Below, one piece after another: positions 33,219-42,264 of a stretch of 64,000 nucleotides of DNA. The stretch's first letter is position 1. Each line of letters begins with the position of its first letter. A program made the translations under genes and the position numbers. The stretch comes from JAXLQL01 sp046331625 (GTDB lineage Bacteria > Acidobacteriota > Terriglobia > Bryobacterales > Bryobacteraceae): NCBI GenBank assembly GCA_046331625.1, contig JAXLQL010000002.1, positions 310,001-374,000 of the forward strand, in the 5' to 3' direction. Below the pieces are notes generated by a model. It ran no database searches, was not told the origin of the DNA, and worked only from the letters and a program-made list of their open reading frames with translations.

Positions 33219-34571
33219 ATGGTCGTGATGAAATTCGGCGGATCCTCCGTCGAGTCCGCCGCTGCCATCGAACGCGTTGCGTCGATCGTTCGCTCGCGCC
33301 TCGCCCGCAAACCGGTAGTGGTTGTCTCCGCGATCGGCAAGACCACGAATCGCCTGCTCGCACTCGCGGGCATCGCCGTGAAGGGCAACGCCGATGCCGC
33401 GCTCGAACAACTCCGCGAGCTCGAATCCTACACGCTCCACGAAGGCGGTTCCGTGAATGGCCAAGTGGAGCAGCTCTTCCGCGACATCGCGAGTCTCGTC
33501 CGCGGACTCGCCGTTCTCGGCGAACTCACCCCTCGCTCGATCGATGCGGTCTCCGCCTTCGGCGAGCGCCTGTCGAGTCTCATCGTCGCCGACAAGTTCC
33601 GACAACTCGGGCTCGACGCGGTCCACGCGGATTCGCGCGACTACGTCGTCACCGATGACCGCCACACGCAAGCCGCGCCGCTCTATCCCGAAACCTACGA
33701 GAACCTCGGGAGGATCCGCACGCTCGCCGAGAACCATGTTGTGGTGATGGGCGGCTTCATCGGATCTACGCGCGAAGGCGTTACCAGCACGCTCGGACGC
33801 GGTGGCTCCGACTTCTCCGCCGCCATCATCGGCGCGGGCATCGACGCCGAAGAGATCCAGATCTGGACCGACGTCGACGGCATGCTCACCTGCGACCCGC
33901 GGATCCTCCCCGGCGGCCATCGCATCAAGATGATTTCGTTCGGCGAAGCAGCCGAACTCGCGTACTTCGGCGCCAAGGTGCTGCATCCTTCCACTGTGCT
34001 CCCGGCCATCGAGAAGAACATCCCCGTGCTCATTCTGAACTCGCGCCGGCCGGAAGTGGAGGGCACGCGCATCATCGCCGACAGCGTCCCTTCGAAGAAC
34101 GTATTCAAGGCGATCGCATGCAAGCAAGGCGTGGCGAGCGTGCATATCCGCTCCACGCGCATGCTGATGGCGCACGGATTCCTGCGCCGCATTTTCGAAG
34201 TGTTCGATCGCTTCGAAACGCCCGTGGATCTGATCGCCACCTCTGAGATCAGCGTCTCGCTGACCATCGACAATCCCGCGCGCCTCGGCGCAGTGGTAAC
34301 CGAGCTCGAGCACTTCGCGGAAGTGACAGTGGAGTTCGAACAGGCGATCATTTGCCTCGTCGGCGAGAACATCCACGCCACGCCCGGAATCGCGGGCCGC
34401 GTGTTCCATGCGCTGAACGGAACCAACATCCGCATGATCAGCCAGGGCGCCTCGAACCTGAACCTGAGCTTCGTCGTCGCCAACAAGGACCTGACTCCGG
34501 CCGTCGAAGCGTTGCATAATGAGTTCTTCTCCGATCTCGATCCAGACATCTTTGAGCGAAAGGCCGCCTGA
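33219..34571 (+). CDS. lysC: Aspartate kinase, lysine-sensitive type
   Basis: 450 residues; GAGG lies 8 nt before the ATG. Kinase core: VMKFGGSSVE at the N-terminus, SAFGERLSS, STLGRGGSDFSA and IWTDVDGMLTCDPR. The C-terminus carries two ACT domains (SVHIRSTRMLMAHGFLRRIF, then VDLIATSEISVSL, then IRMISQGASNLNLSFVV), matching LysC of the AK-III class, which is inhibited by lysine. It phosphorylates aspartate, the first step of the pathway. Together with the riboswitch this gives the operon both transcriptional and allosteric lysine feedback (inference for the allostery). Confidence 0.94.
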   Translation: MVVMKFGGSSVESAAAIERVASIVRSRLARKPVVVVSAIGKTTNRLLALAGIAVKGNADAALEQLRELESYTLHEGGSVNGQVEQLFRDIASLVRGLAVLGELTPRSIDAVSAFGERLSSLIVADKFRQLGLDAVHADSRDYVVTDDRHTQAAPLYPETYENLGRIRTLAENHVVVMGGFIGSTREGVTSTLGRGGSDFSAAIIGAGIDAEEIQIWTDVDGMLTCDPRILPGGHRIKMISFGEAAELAYFGAKVLHPSTVLPAIEKNIPVLILNSRRPEVEGTRIIADSVPSKNVFKAIACKQGVASVHIRSTRMLMAHGFLRRIFEVFDRFETPVDLIATSEISVSLTIDNPARLGAVVTELEHFAEVTVEFEQAIICLVGENIHATPGIAGRVFHALNGTNIRMISQGASNLNLSFVVANKDLTPAVEALHNEFFSDLDPDIFERKAA

Positions 34572-34577
34572 CCTGAA

Positions 34578-35255
34578 ATGAAACTCGCCATCGTCGGCTA
34601 TGGCAAGATGGGCAAGCTCATCGACCACCTCGCGCCGCAGTTCGGCTTCGAAGTGATCCACCGGCTCGATATCGGCTACGACCCGGCAGTGCTCGCGGTG
34701 AACCGGCCCGATGCGGCCATCGAGTTCTCGACACCTGAAGCCGCGCTCGGGAATCTCGAAACGCTTGCGGCCGCGGGAATTCCAACGGTTTGTGGCACTA
34801 CAGGTTGGTACGGCGAACTCGATCGCGCGCGTGCGGCGGTGGAGCGCGGCGGCACGGCGCTGGTCTACGGAGCCAACTACTCGATCGGCGTGAACGTGTT
34901 TCAGCGGCTAGTGGCTGAAGCCGCTCGCATGCTAGCCGATGAGCAAGCCTACGAAGCGTGGGCATGGGAGATCCATCACTCCGCCAAGAAGGACGCGCCG
35001 AGTGGTACCCTGCTTCAATTGGTGAGCGCGATGCGCAAGGCCGGATATCAGCGCACGGTGAGCGAGAGCTCCAATCGCGCGGGCGCGCATCCCGGCACGC
35101 ACGAGATCGGATTCGATTCGGCCGCCGATACCATTACGCTCCGCCACACTGCGCGCAGCCGAGAAGGGTTCGCGCGAGGAGCATTGAAGGCCGCGCAATG
35201 GGTGGTGGGCAAGAAGGGCGTACACGAGTTCGCCGAAGTTCTTTTCGGGAGGTAA
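34578..35255 (+). CDS. dapB: 4-hydroxy-tetrahydrodipicolinate reductase
   Basis: 225 residues. N-terminal nucleotide site AIVGYGKMGK, then TVCGTTGW, NYSIGVNVF and the substrate loop EIHHSAKKDAPSGT with the family catalytic His and Lys. C-terminal NRAGAHPGTHEIGF is also conserved. Slightly short for the family (about 240-270) because the N-terminal linker region is compact. It reduces the DapA product with NAD(P)H. The gene sits 6 bp after lysC and 3 bp before dapA. Confidence 0.94.
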   Translation: MKLAIVGYGKMGKLIDHLAPQFGFEVIHRLDIGYDPAVLAVNRPDAAIEFSTPEAALGNLETLAAAGIPTVCGTTGWYGELDRARAAVERGGTALVYGANYSIGVNVFQRLVAEAARMLADEQAYEAWAWEIHHSAKKDAPSGTLLQLVSAMRKAGYQRTVSESSNRAGAHPGTHEIGFDSAADTITLRHTARSREGFARGALKAAQWVVGKKGVHEFAEVLFGR

Positions 35256-35258
35256 ACG

Positions 35259-36164
35259 ATGTTCACGGGTTGCGGTACCGCGCTGGTCACGCCGTTCAAA
35301 AACGACCTTTCGCTCGACGAAGCAACGCTGCGCAAACTGGTGCGGCGGCAGATCGATTCCGGCATCGATTTCCTGGTGCCGTGCGGGACGACGGGCGAGA
35401 GCCCGACGCTCGAACATCACGAGCACTTGCGCGTGGTCGAGCTCACGCTCGAGGAAGCGAAGCCGAGGAAGGTTCCAGTGCTTGCCGGCGCGGGCGGGTA
35501 CAACACGCGCGAGGTGATCGCGCTGGCGAAAGAACTCGAAGCGATGGGCGCCGACGGAATTCTTTCGGTGACGCCCTACTACAACAAGCCCACGCAGGAA
35601 GGGCTGTATCAGCACTACAAGGCGATTGCGGCCGCCATCGAGATCCCGATCGTGGTCTACAGTGTGCAAGGGCGCACGGGCATCAACGTGGAGCCGGCGA
35701 CGCTGCGGCGATTGTCGACTATCGACAATATCGTGGGCGTGAAAGAAGCCTCCGGGAACATCGGACAGATGGCGAACGTGATGGCCGAAGTGCCGGAGAG
35801 GTTCCTGGTGCTTTCGGGCGATGATTCGATCACGATTCCGCTGATGGCGCTGGGCGGCAAGGGCATCATCAGCGTGGTTTCGAACGAGATTCCCGGCGAG
35901 ATGACCCAATTGGCGAGGGCGTGCCTCAAGAATGACTTCGCGACCGCGCGCGCGATCCAGAGGCGGTTCCTCGCGCTGATGAACATCAACTTCGTCGAGT
36001 CAAACCCGATCCCGGTGAAGGCCGCCATGGCGATGATGGGGTTGCTCGAACCCGTGTGGCGGCTGCCGCTGGTGCCGCCTGCCGATGCGTCTGCCGCGCG
36101 CATCCGCAAAGTTCTCGAAGAGTGTGGACTCGTTTCCCGGAGCCTGAATGCCGCTGCAGACTGA
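35259..36164 (+). CDS. dapA: 4-hydroxy-tetrahydrodipicolinate synthase
   Basis: 301 residues, TIM barrel. GTALVTPF and PCGTTGESPTL are the family signatures; the Schiff-base lysine is K162 in VGVKEASG, with Y108 in TPYYNKP and Y134 in YSVQGRTG. The usual YNVPGRT is changed to YSVQGRT, while the key Tyr and Arg are kept. It condenses pyruvate with aspartate semialdehyde. The 3' end overlaps dapD by 17 bp. Confidence 0.94.
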   Translation: MFTGCGTALVTPFKNDLSLDEATLRKLVRRQIDSGIDFLVPCGTTGESPTLEHHEHLRVVELTLEEAKPRKVPVLAGAGGYNTREVIALAKELEAMGADGILSVTPYYNKPTQEGLYQHYKAIAAAIEIPIVVYSVQGRTGINVEPATLRRLSTIDNIVGVKEASGNIGQMANVMAEVPERFLVLSGDDSITIPLMALGGKGIISVVSNEIPGEMTQLARACLKNDFATARAIQRRFLALMNINFVESNPIPVKAAMAMMGLLEPVWRLPLVPPADASAARIRKVLEECGLVSRSLNAAAD

Positions 36165-36990
36165 TATCGAAGCCGCTTTTGACGCGAAGGCGGATACTTA
36201 CACCGAAGCTACCTTCGGCCTGTTCCAGAAATTCAAAGACGCGCTGAACGCGGGCGAGATCCGGAGCGCGGAGCCCGACGCGAGCGCACCCACGGGATGG
36301 CGCGTGAACACGTGGGTGAAGAAGGGGATCCTGCTCGGGTTCCGGTTGGGGCAAGTGGTGGATATGTCGGTGGAGCCCGTGCGCCAACCGTTCTTCGACA
36401 AAGCTACTTACCCGGTACGGCGCATGACGGCCGCGAGCGGCGTGCGCATCGTGCCCGGCGGATCGTCAATTCGCGACGGCTGCTTCATCGGCAAGGGCGT
36501 CACCTGCATGCCGCCGATGTACATCAACGTGGGCGCATGGGTCGGCGACGGGACGATGGTCGACTCGCACGCACTGGTGGGAAGCTGCGCGCAGGTGGGG
36601 CAGAAGTGCCACATTTCAGCGGCGGCGCAGATCGGCGGGGTGCTGGAACCGGTGGGCGCGATGCCGGTGATCATCGAGGATGAGGTGATGGTCGGCGGGA
36701 ACACCGGTGTGTATGAAGGCACGATCGTGAAGAAGCGCGCGGTGCTCGGGACGGGCGTGATTCTGAATCGCTCGACGCCGGTGTATGATCTGGTCCGCGG
36801 TGTGGTTCACTCGGCTACGGACGATGTGCCGCTGGTGATCCCGGAAGAAGCGGTGGTGATTGCGGGATCGCGGGCGGTGTCGTCGGGGAAGGGCAAGGAG
36901 TGGGGGATTTCGCTGTACACGCCGGTGATTGTGAAGTACCGGGATGCGAAGACGGATGCGAAGGTCCACTTGGAGGACCTGCTGCGGTAG
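36148..36990 (+). CDS. dapD: Tetrahydrodipicolinate N-succinyltransferase
   Basis: 280 residues; left-handed beta-helix hexapeptide enzyme (SSIRDGCFIGKGVTCMPPMYIN, VGDGTMVDSHALVGSC) with an alpha-helical N-terminus and the DapD-specific segment AQIGGVLEPVGAMPVIIEDEVMVGG. It uses succinyl-CoA, so the organism follows the succinylase branch. It begins inside dapA. dapC and dapF were not seen in the window. A fragment of the 3' end of this gene is duplicated 380 bp downstream (37250-37310). Confidence 0.94.
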   Translation: MPLQTDIEAAFDAKADTYTEATFGLFQKFKDALNAGEIRSAEPDASAPTGWRVNTWVKKGILLGFRLGQVVDMSVEPVRQPFFDKATYPVRRMTAASGVRIVPGGSSIRDGCFIGKGVTCMPPMYINVGAWVGDGTMVDSHALVGSCAQVGQKCHISAAAQIGGVLEPVGAMPVIIEDEVMVGGNTGVYEGTIVKKRAVLGTGVILNRSTPVYDLVRGVVHSATDDVPLVIPEEAVVIAGSRAVSSGKGKEWGISLYTPVIVKYRDAKTDAKVHLEDLLR

Positions 36991-37249
36991 GGACTGCGAG
37001 AATGCCGCACAGTCCATGCATGCGTTCAGCCTCAAATGGAAAAGGTGGATTCCGATTACTAAGGTTACGGTGCCACGCCAAGAGACCGGCACGCAATAAC
37101 TCACTCCATTAAGTCAATATCGCTTCATCCTCCGGCCAAACAGTGCGTGAAGTTCTATTGGCTGAAAGTTCGGCATTCGGTTCGGTCCTCCGGCTCGCCC
37201 TACTATCGACCTGGCTCATGTTCCGAGCGGCGTTTGTCCGTGAGAGAAC
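36991..37249. other. Spacer after dapD
   Basis: A 6-bp hairpin (GGACTG/CAGTCC, 36991-37015) follows the dapD stop but without a T-run. No gene is supported here. Confidence 0.4.
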
Positions 37250-37310
37250 GCGGGCGGTGTCGCAGGGGTGGGCAAGGAGTCGGGGCTTTCGCTGGACACG
37301 CCCGTGATTG
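37250..37310 (+). pseudogene. Duplicated fragment of the dapD 3' end
   Basis: 61 bp align with dapD 36870-36931 at roughly 85-90 percent by eye: both have GCGGGCGGTGTCG, GGGCAAGGAGT, TTTCGCTG and GTGATTG in the same order. The reading frame is broken. It marks the left boundary of the repeated accessory modules. Confidence 0.7.
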
Positions 37311-37347
37311 CGGGGGCGAGGTCCCTCGGACGGGAGGACCGACCCAC

Positions 37348-37560
37348 GTTTGGGGGGTAGTTCGTTTTGAAAATTAGCATTTGGAGTGGTCCGCCCTTCC
37401 CGCTCTTGGCCCGGAAGAGCGCAAATCTCCGGTGGAGCGGGCGGAGTCTCCCTCCACGCCCAGGGTAGCGAGAGGATCGATCCGCCATGCAAAATCGTTT
37501 CCGGCAAATCGCTGTTGGGATTGGGATTACGATTTTTTCGGTACACGTGATGAATGGCGG
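37348..37560 (+). repeat. Module leader, copy 0 (collapsed module)
   Basis: This stretch matches the leader of the third module (about 42860-43055): both contain GGGGTAGTTCGTTTTG, AAAATTAGCAT, CCTCCACGCCCA, GGTAGCG and CATGCAAAATCGTTTCCGG, then TACGATTTTTTCGG. In this copy the leader is followed not by a full gene but by the tail of a HEAT-like gene, implying an internal deletion of nearly 4 kb. Confidence 0.7.
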
Positions 37561-37599
37561 CGAGGCCAGCCTCGCCCGCGCGGCCCAATGGCTTCTTTC

Positions 37600-37716
37600 C
37601 GGTTCCGAGACGATGGCGACATTGGGGCGAACAGAAGTCGCGGAACGGATGAGCAACTGGCCGGGGCAGGTAGCGTGCAATTCTGGTGTAGTTGGTGGGA
37701 GAAGTTCTACGGTTTG
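37600..37716 (+). pseudogene. C-terminal fragment of the HEAT-like exported protein
   Basis: One frame reads RSRGTDEQLAGAGSVQFW and then SWWEKFYG, nearly identical to the last residues of the protein at 41082-42191 (RSRGTDEQLAGVDSVQFW, SWWENY). The rest of the gene is missing. The sequence after it (TGACGCCCTGCTACTAACAA, 37713-37732) is repeated after the intact copy at 42237. Confidence 0.75.
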
Positions 37717-37742
37717 ACGCCCTGCTACTAACAAGGGTGAAC

Positions 37743-38130
37743 TTACACCCGAGTGAACTTGCGCAGGACCGGCGCATCCGGATACCCAGCCTCGGCGCAA
37801 CCCGCCACGCGTGCCACCTCGCTGATGTAGAGCCCGCCGTTCGCGTCGCCCCAGATATCGTGCGGAGCGAAGAAGTCGCCGGGTGACATCGGATTCCTCC
37901 CACCGCCCCAGCGCGCGACGATATCGCCATCGGGCGTGAACACGGTCACTCGGCCACCTGGCCAGCCCGGCTCCTTCCACGGCCATGACTTGATGCCTGC
38001 TTGAAAGCCGAGGTCCCCACACATCACAGGGCCGCGCGACTTCGGCCCACTGAGTCAAGAAGCGGCCGCCGAGCGTGAGGAACTCGAGGCGGCTGTTCTC
38101 TCGATCGGAGATCGACGTGCGCAGAGGTCC
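37743..38130 (-). pseudogene. 3' fragment of the NHL-propeller gene, copy 1
   Basis: The last 90 codons are intact and closely match the complete gene at 47347-48300 (WPWKEPGWPGGRVTVFTPDG, WGGGRNPMSPGDFFAPHDIW, PDAPVLRKF). Upstream, SDRENSRL and GGRFLTQW can be read in a shifted frame, then homology ends. No start codon or N-terminal blades remain. Confidence 0.85.
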
Positions 38131-38363
38131 TTTTCAGCGCACGGAGTCTGCTTCCACGGCAGGGTAACCTGAGGCGGTTCTCGCCTGGCAAAACCGTTTC
38201 CGGTAAAGCGTCGTGGGAACCGGTTTGCGATTTGTGCGCTGCACGGGATCACGGTCCGTCCTGCTCGGTTATCAATCTCAACTCGTTTCGGGTTCTGTTG
38301 GTATCAGCCGGCTCCGTGTTTGAATTGGCACAAGTGGAAGCGCTCTTTGTAAAGAAAAAGGAC

Positions 38364-38394
38364 TTGACCGCAAAAAAAAAAAACGGTCTAGGAT
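38364..38394 (+). promoter_or_regulatory. Conserved module promoter, copy A
   Basis: TTGACC (38364-38369), a run of 12 A, and TAGGAT (38389-38394) at 19-bp spacing. The same arrangement recurs before the second copy (43168-43198) with the same spacing although the A-run differs in length, which supports function. The A-tract may bend the DNA and offset the long spacer. Confidence 0.55.
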
Positions 38395-38412
38395 ATTGCC
38401 AGGAGGATATCC

Positions 38413-41046
38413 TTGAAATCCAACCTGCCGCAGTACAGATTCCGGCTGACCGCTCTCCTGTTGGCGTCGGCGTGCGCTTCGCAGGCGGTAGAAGTGTTCA
38501 AAGAGGATTTTGAGTTCAGGAGCGACTACGGATATGTGAGCCCTGGAGCGACTGCGCTCTATCCCGAAGGCAAGTACACGGTAGACAAAAACCCTAGAAA
38601 CAACCATCCTCTGTTCGCCTCTTTTGGCGATCATGGCACTGGTGTAGGTAAAATGTTGATCGTGAACGGTGTCGCGAACTCCGTGGTGTGGCAGCGAAAG
38701 GTGTCGGGCTTCAATCCCGGCCAGCAGTACGTGATCCGCCTTTATGCCGCTAGCGTGTATCCGGACAACCCAGCCAGTCTCCAGTTCACGGTGAACAATA
38801 CGGCGGTGGGAAGCGTGCTTTCGCTCCCACCGGCAACGGGCGCCTGGAGGCTTCTCACTGTGTTGGTGCCCGCGTCGACCAGCGTCCAGACGATCAAGGT
38901 GATCGACACCAACGGGAGTGCTGGCGGGAACGACTTCGCGATCGATGATTTCGAGGTGGTTGAGGTGGGGACGCAGCGGCGGCTCCTGCTGGAGGACTTC
39001 GAGGCGGTCACGCAATATCGTTATGTAGCGCCCGCGCCCAGCGCACTGTGGGACGAAGGAACGGCGACCGTGGACAACAATCCGAGCTACGATCACCCGT
39101 ACTTCACCTATTTCGCCGACCACACGGGGAGCAACGGCAATATGCTCATTGTCAACGGCGTGGCGGATCTCGGAGTTTGGGGGCGCATCGTCCCGAACCT
39201 CGTGGCGGGCACAACCTATACGGTTTCGTTCTACGCTCGGTCGGCGTACGCGTACAATCCGGCCCGTTTGGCGGTCAAGGTAAATGGCGTTACGTCGGGA
39301 CAACTCGTCTTGCCCACGGGGCTGGCGGACGGGTCGTGGGTCCAAATCCTGGCACCCTTCACGGCAACTCAAGCGCAGCAGCAAATTGACATTGTGGACA
39401 CGGTCACGGGCGCCGGAGGGAACGATTTTGTCATTGATGACTTCACGGTGACGACGGGTTCGCCGGATACGACCCCACCGCAAATTACGGGGTTGGGCGT
39501 CGCGGCAGAGAATTCAACGACAGCGCTTGTTAGGTGGAGCACGAACGAATATGCAACCACCTTCGTCGACTACGGTGTTGGGGCGTTATGTACTGGCGGC
39601 GTGCCGTACGTTGACCCCAGCTTCGTTTTGAATCCGCACCAAGCGGAGATCCCGAACTTGATCCCAAACACTACGTACTGCTTCACGGCGAAGTCGGTGG
39701 ATCAGTCGGGGAATCCACAGTCGCAGACGGTGACCTTTACTACACCACCGAACCTCGCTGGAGCATGTGACATCACGGTTTATGCAAAAAAAGGGACGGC
39801 ACGCTTGGACGGTGCCCGAGTCAGCGGCTACGTCATAGCGTACGGAGTAGCGGGCCCGTGGCAACACTATGAAGCAAGCGTTACTGGAGAACTGTGGTTC
39901 ATTGATCCTTCAGGCGCGAAGACAAGTGTCGACACCTTCTCGGCACCGTTCGCACCGTTTCAGGATCCAGCCGGAGCGACTGGTACTCCCGGCACAGACG
40001 GTTATCAACCACCCTTGAATAGCCCTGGGAAGAGCTTCCCCGTGAGCCTGGAGCCTCGGGGCTCTGGATTTTACTACGTTGCAGGTTCAGCAGTGTACCG
40101 CCCAAAAGTGAATAGCCCCTGCTTCGGCCTGCCCGCGCTCACTGTCCGGGAGGCCGAGAGCCCACCTCGCCAGATTCTTCGTCCGGACGCACCTTTCTAC
40201 AAACCGGGCCAGCCAACCAGGCTCACCTGGTTAGGAGGAAATGGTACGAGAACAAACGGCCAATATAGTGAGCGGACGACGCTCGTAGCGGGGAAGCCAA
40301 ATGATCCGGACCACGACTACACTTTTGTATACTCAAATTGGCTGTACGAACAGTCTCAACCGGGCTACATCACTCAGGAGTGCGCTACAACGTCGGGAGC
40401 CGGGCTCTGCAGGGAAGCGTTTTTTCGCGCGTTGAACGCTGACCGCGCCTGCCATGCTACAACGATCAAAGCTTACAATGTACTGTTGGCGAACCCCGCC
40501 GGGGTAGCCGAGGGCTTCAAGTCGTATCCTCTCGACATCGAAATCCGACGGCCATACATCACCCGGGAACTCCCAGAGCCTGGGACCTTTCCGTTCAATG
40601 ACCCACCCGACCCACCGGATGGGTACAAAAGCAAATTCCAATTCAATGTTGACGACCAATGCGGAGATAGGATGTTTAAGTACAGAATCTGGTCCACGCC
40701 GTCGGTGGCGTCGCGATTTCCTTCCGACACTAACTGGGACGTTGCAAACCAAACCTACTATCCCGACCCCGAGGACTACGTGAGTGCTGAGATCAAGGCT
40801 GGTCCGACCGAATGTAAGGATTCTGCATTCAACGTGGTTACATGTGTGCCTACGCCAGAGTTTCACGATCCCATTCAACAGAACTCGCCGCTCGTTGTCC
40901 AAGGATCGGAAGTCTGGGTGATCGGCTCAGATAGTATTTCGAACCTCTTGAACCCGACTGGTTTGTCCGTGCGATACAACGACTTCTTCATGTACCGCGA
41001 CCATGCCGCTATCGGCGGAGCGGTTACGCCGTATCCATCGAACTAG
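38413..41046 (+). CDS. Secreted two-jelly-roll protein, module A
   Basis: 877 residues. The start is TTG 38413 with a perfect AGGAGG 6 nt upstream. Signal peptide LTALLLASACASQA. Two tandem jelly-roll-like domains (about 26-180 and 185-345), each starting with a variant of EDFE and ending with GNDFxIDDFxV, the typical end of carbohydrate-binding-like beta sandwiches. A fibronectin-III-like domain follows (TALVRWSTNEYATTFVDYG), then a C-terminal half of about 430 residues with scattered Cys that is not recognised. It probably acts outside the cell. Its N-terminal two domains are nearly identical to the module B copy, the C-terminal half is not. Cofactor or ligand unknown. Confidence 0.8.
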   Translation: MKSNLPQYRFRLTALLLASACASQAVEVFKEDFEFRSDYGYVSPGATALYPEGKYTVDKNPRNNHPLFASFGDHGTGVGKMLIVNGVANSVVWQRKVSGFNPGQQYVIRLYAASVYPDNPASLQFTVNNTAVGSVLSLPPATGAWRLLTVLVPASTSVQTIKVIDTNGSAGGNDFAIDDFEVVEVGTQRRLLLEDFEAVTQYRYVAPAPSALWDEGTATVDNNPSYDHPYFTYFADHTGSNGNMLIVNGVADLGVWGRIVPNLVAGTTYTVSFYARSAYAYNPARLAVKVNGVTSGQLVLPTGLADGSWVQILAPFTATQAQQQIDIVDTVTGAGGNDFVIDDFTVTTGSPDTTPPQITGLGVAAENSTTALVRWSTNEYATTFVDYGVGALCTGGVPYVDPSFVLNPHQAEIPNLIPNTTYCFTAKSVDQSGNPQSQTVTFTTPPNLAGACDITVYAKKGTARLDGARVSGYVIAYGVAGPWQHYEASVTGELWFIDPSGAKTSVDTFSAPFAPFQDPAGATGTPGTDGYQPPLNSPGKSFPVSLEPRGSGFYYVAGSAVYRPKVNSPCFGLPALTVREAESPPRQILRPDAPFYKPGQPTRLTWLGGNGTRTNGQYSERTTLVAGKPNDPDHDYTFVYSNWLYEQSQPGYITQECATTSGAGLCREAFFRALNADRACHATTIKAYNVLLANPAGVAEGFKSYPLDIEIRRPYITRELPEPGTFPFNDPPDPPDGYKSKFQFNVDDQCGDRMFKYRIWSTPSVASRFPSDTNWDVANQTYYPDPEDYVSAEIKAGPTECKDSAFNVVTCVPTPEFHDPIQQNSPLVVQGSEVWVIGSDSISNLLNPTGLSVRYNDFFMYRDHAAIGGAVTPYPSN

Positions 41047-41081
41047 TCAGAACAACAGTGGAAATGGGAAGGAGAGAGCGA

Positions 41082-42191
41082 ATGAACGTCGCGATCCGTT
41101 GTCTCGGTTTGGTCATTGTAGCGGCCAAGCTGAATCAAGCGCAGACCTTGACGACCGGAGGCTTGGGCTGGGTGATCTCGCAGTCCGACCTAGCGTTGGT
41201 TGCGACGGTGACCAATCACGCAGTGTCGGGAAATCGCCTTCAGTTCGTAGTTGCCGCAGACCAAGTCCTGAAGGGCGGCGGCCCGGGCACGTATACGATC
41301 GTTGCGAGCGGACTGACGCCGTCACAGGCAAGGTCTTATCAGGCTGCGGTCCTCGCTGGGCGTCTCTCCCGCCCTCGCGCACTGATGTTGGCTCGAAAGG
41401 TAGGGTCTGACTGGGAATTGGTCGGCCCTTCCAATAGGGCCTTCAGAATGGAACATTTCGTATTTGAGCTTCCGCCTCAGTATGTCGCGCCCGCCCGGCG
41501 GAGCTCGGATACTGTCGAGGATTCCATCGTACGGATCTTCGCGGCACACATCGCCGCCCTTCCAAAGTCGAGGAGCTTCATGGGATACCCGCAGAGCGCG
41601 CTGATCGCGTTTGCTCGTGACTCGCGTGGGAAGCCGGGCGCGGCGCTTCAAGAAGCTATCGGGGAGTTCCTATCTTCTCCGAAGCAAGATCTCCAGATGT
41701 TGGCCTTACAGTTGAAGATCGCATTGAACGACCTGGCTGCTCCCGCCTTGGTCGATTCAGCGCCGCAGATGTTGGACCAGGGCCGGAGCAGCGTGGTCGT
41801 TGGAGATTTTCGCGCTTGGTACCGAAGTGAGGATGTGTTATCTGTGCGCGCCGTCGTTCGGATCCTAAACACCACAAAGAACGAGAGTCTCAAGGAAGCA
41901 TGCGTCTGGACCCTCCACCGAGCACACATCCGTGCCTCACTCCCGACTCTAGCTGCGGCGTTGGACAGCCCGAACGCTAGAATCAGGTACTTGGCGGTTA
42001 GTGGACTCGCGGCATTTGCGAAGAACATGACCTACGACATGACGACGAACAATCCGGGGCCGTGGCGGTATCGAACAGAAGAGACCGAGAAGAGGAGTCG
42101 TGGGACTGATGAGCAACTCGCTGGAGTGGATAGCGTCCAATTCTGGCGTAGTTGGTGGGAGAATTACAAGAAAGAACTCGCGGAGGAATGA
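41082..42191 (+). CDS. Exported HEAT-repeat-like protein, module A
   Basis: 369 residues from ATG 41082 (AAGGAG, 7-nt spacing), a better start than the upstream in-frame ATG 41058. Signal peptide IRCLGLVIVAAKLNQAQ. An N-terminal beta-rich domain (LALVATVTNHAV, then VAADQVLKGG) is followed by paired helices (SVRAVVRILNTTKNESLKEACVWTLHRAHIRASLPTLAAAL split over two repeats) with HEAT-like spacing. The C-terminus SVQFWRSWWENY is rich in Trp. It follows the jelly-roll gene by 35 bp in one operon. HEAT repeats imply a protein-binding role; nothing more is known. Confidence 0.75.
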   Translation: MNVAIRCLGLVIVAAKLNQAQTLTTGGLGWVISQSDLALVATVTNHAVSGNRLQFVVAADQVLKGGGPGTYTIVASGLTPSQARSYQAAVLAGRLSRPRALMLARKVGSDWELVGPSNRAFRMEHFVFELPPQYVAPARRSSDTVEDSIVRIFAAHIAALPKSRSFMGYPQSALIAFARDSRGKPGAALQEAIGEFLSSPKQDLQMLALQLKIALNDLAAPALVDSAPQMLDQGRSSVVVGDFRAWYRSEDVLSVRAVVRILNTTKNESLKEACVWTLHRAHIRASLPTLAAALDSPNARIRYLAVSGLAAFAKNMTYDMTTNNPGPWRYRTEETEKRSRGTDEQLAGVDSVQFWRSWWENYKKELAEE

Positions 42192-42193
42192 CC

Positions 42194-42233
42194 GCGGGAC
42201 TGAAATCCCGCGCTGGCTAAAGCCCACCCTACA
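42194..42233. repeat. Half-copy of the GGGACTGAAGTCCC repeat
   Basis: Matches the right arm of the element at 33113-33152 (GCGGGACTGAAATCCCGCGC and then TGGCTAAAGCCC). It starts two bases after the stop of the HEAT-like gene and can form a short hairpin. Confidence 0.8.
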
Positions 42234-42264
42234 GTCTGACGCCCTGCTACTAACAAGGGTGAAC

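Noticed and set aside
33034..33228. 64-codon frame between asd and lysC
   Set aside because: It is translation of the palindromic repeat itself.
37216..38058. 280- and 273-codon minus-strand frames over the array start
   Set aside because: They join NHL-fragment sequence with unrelated leader sequence; the order does not match the intact NHL protein.
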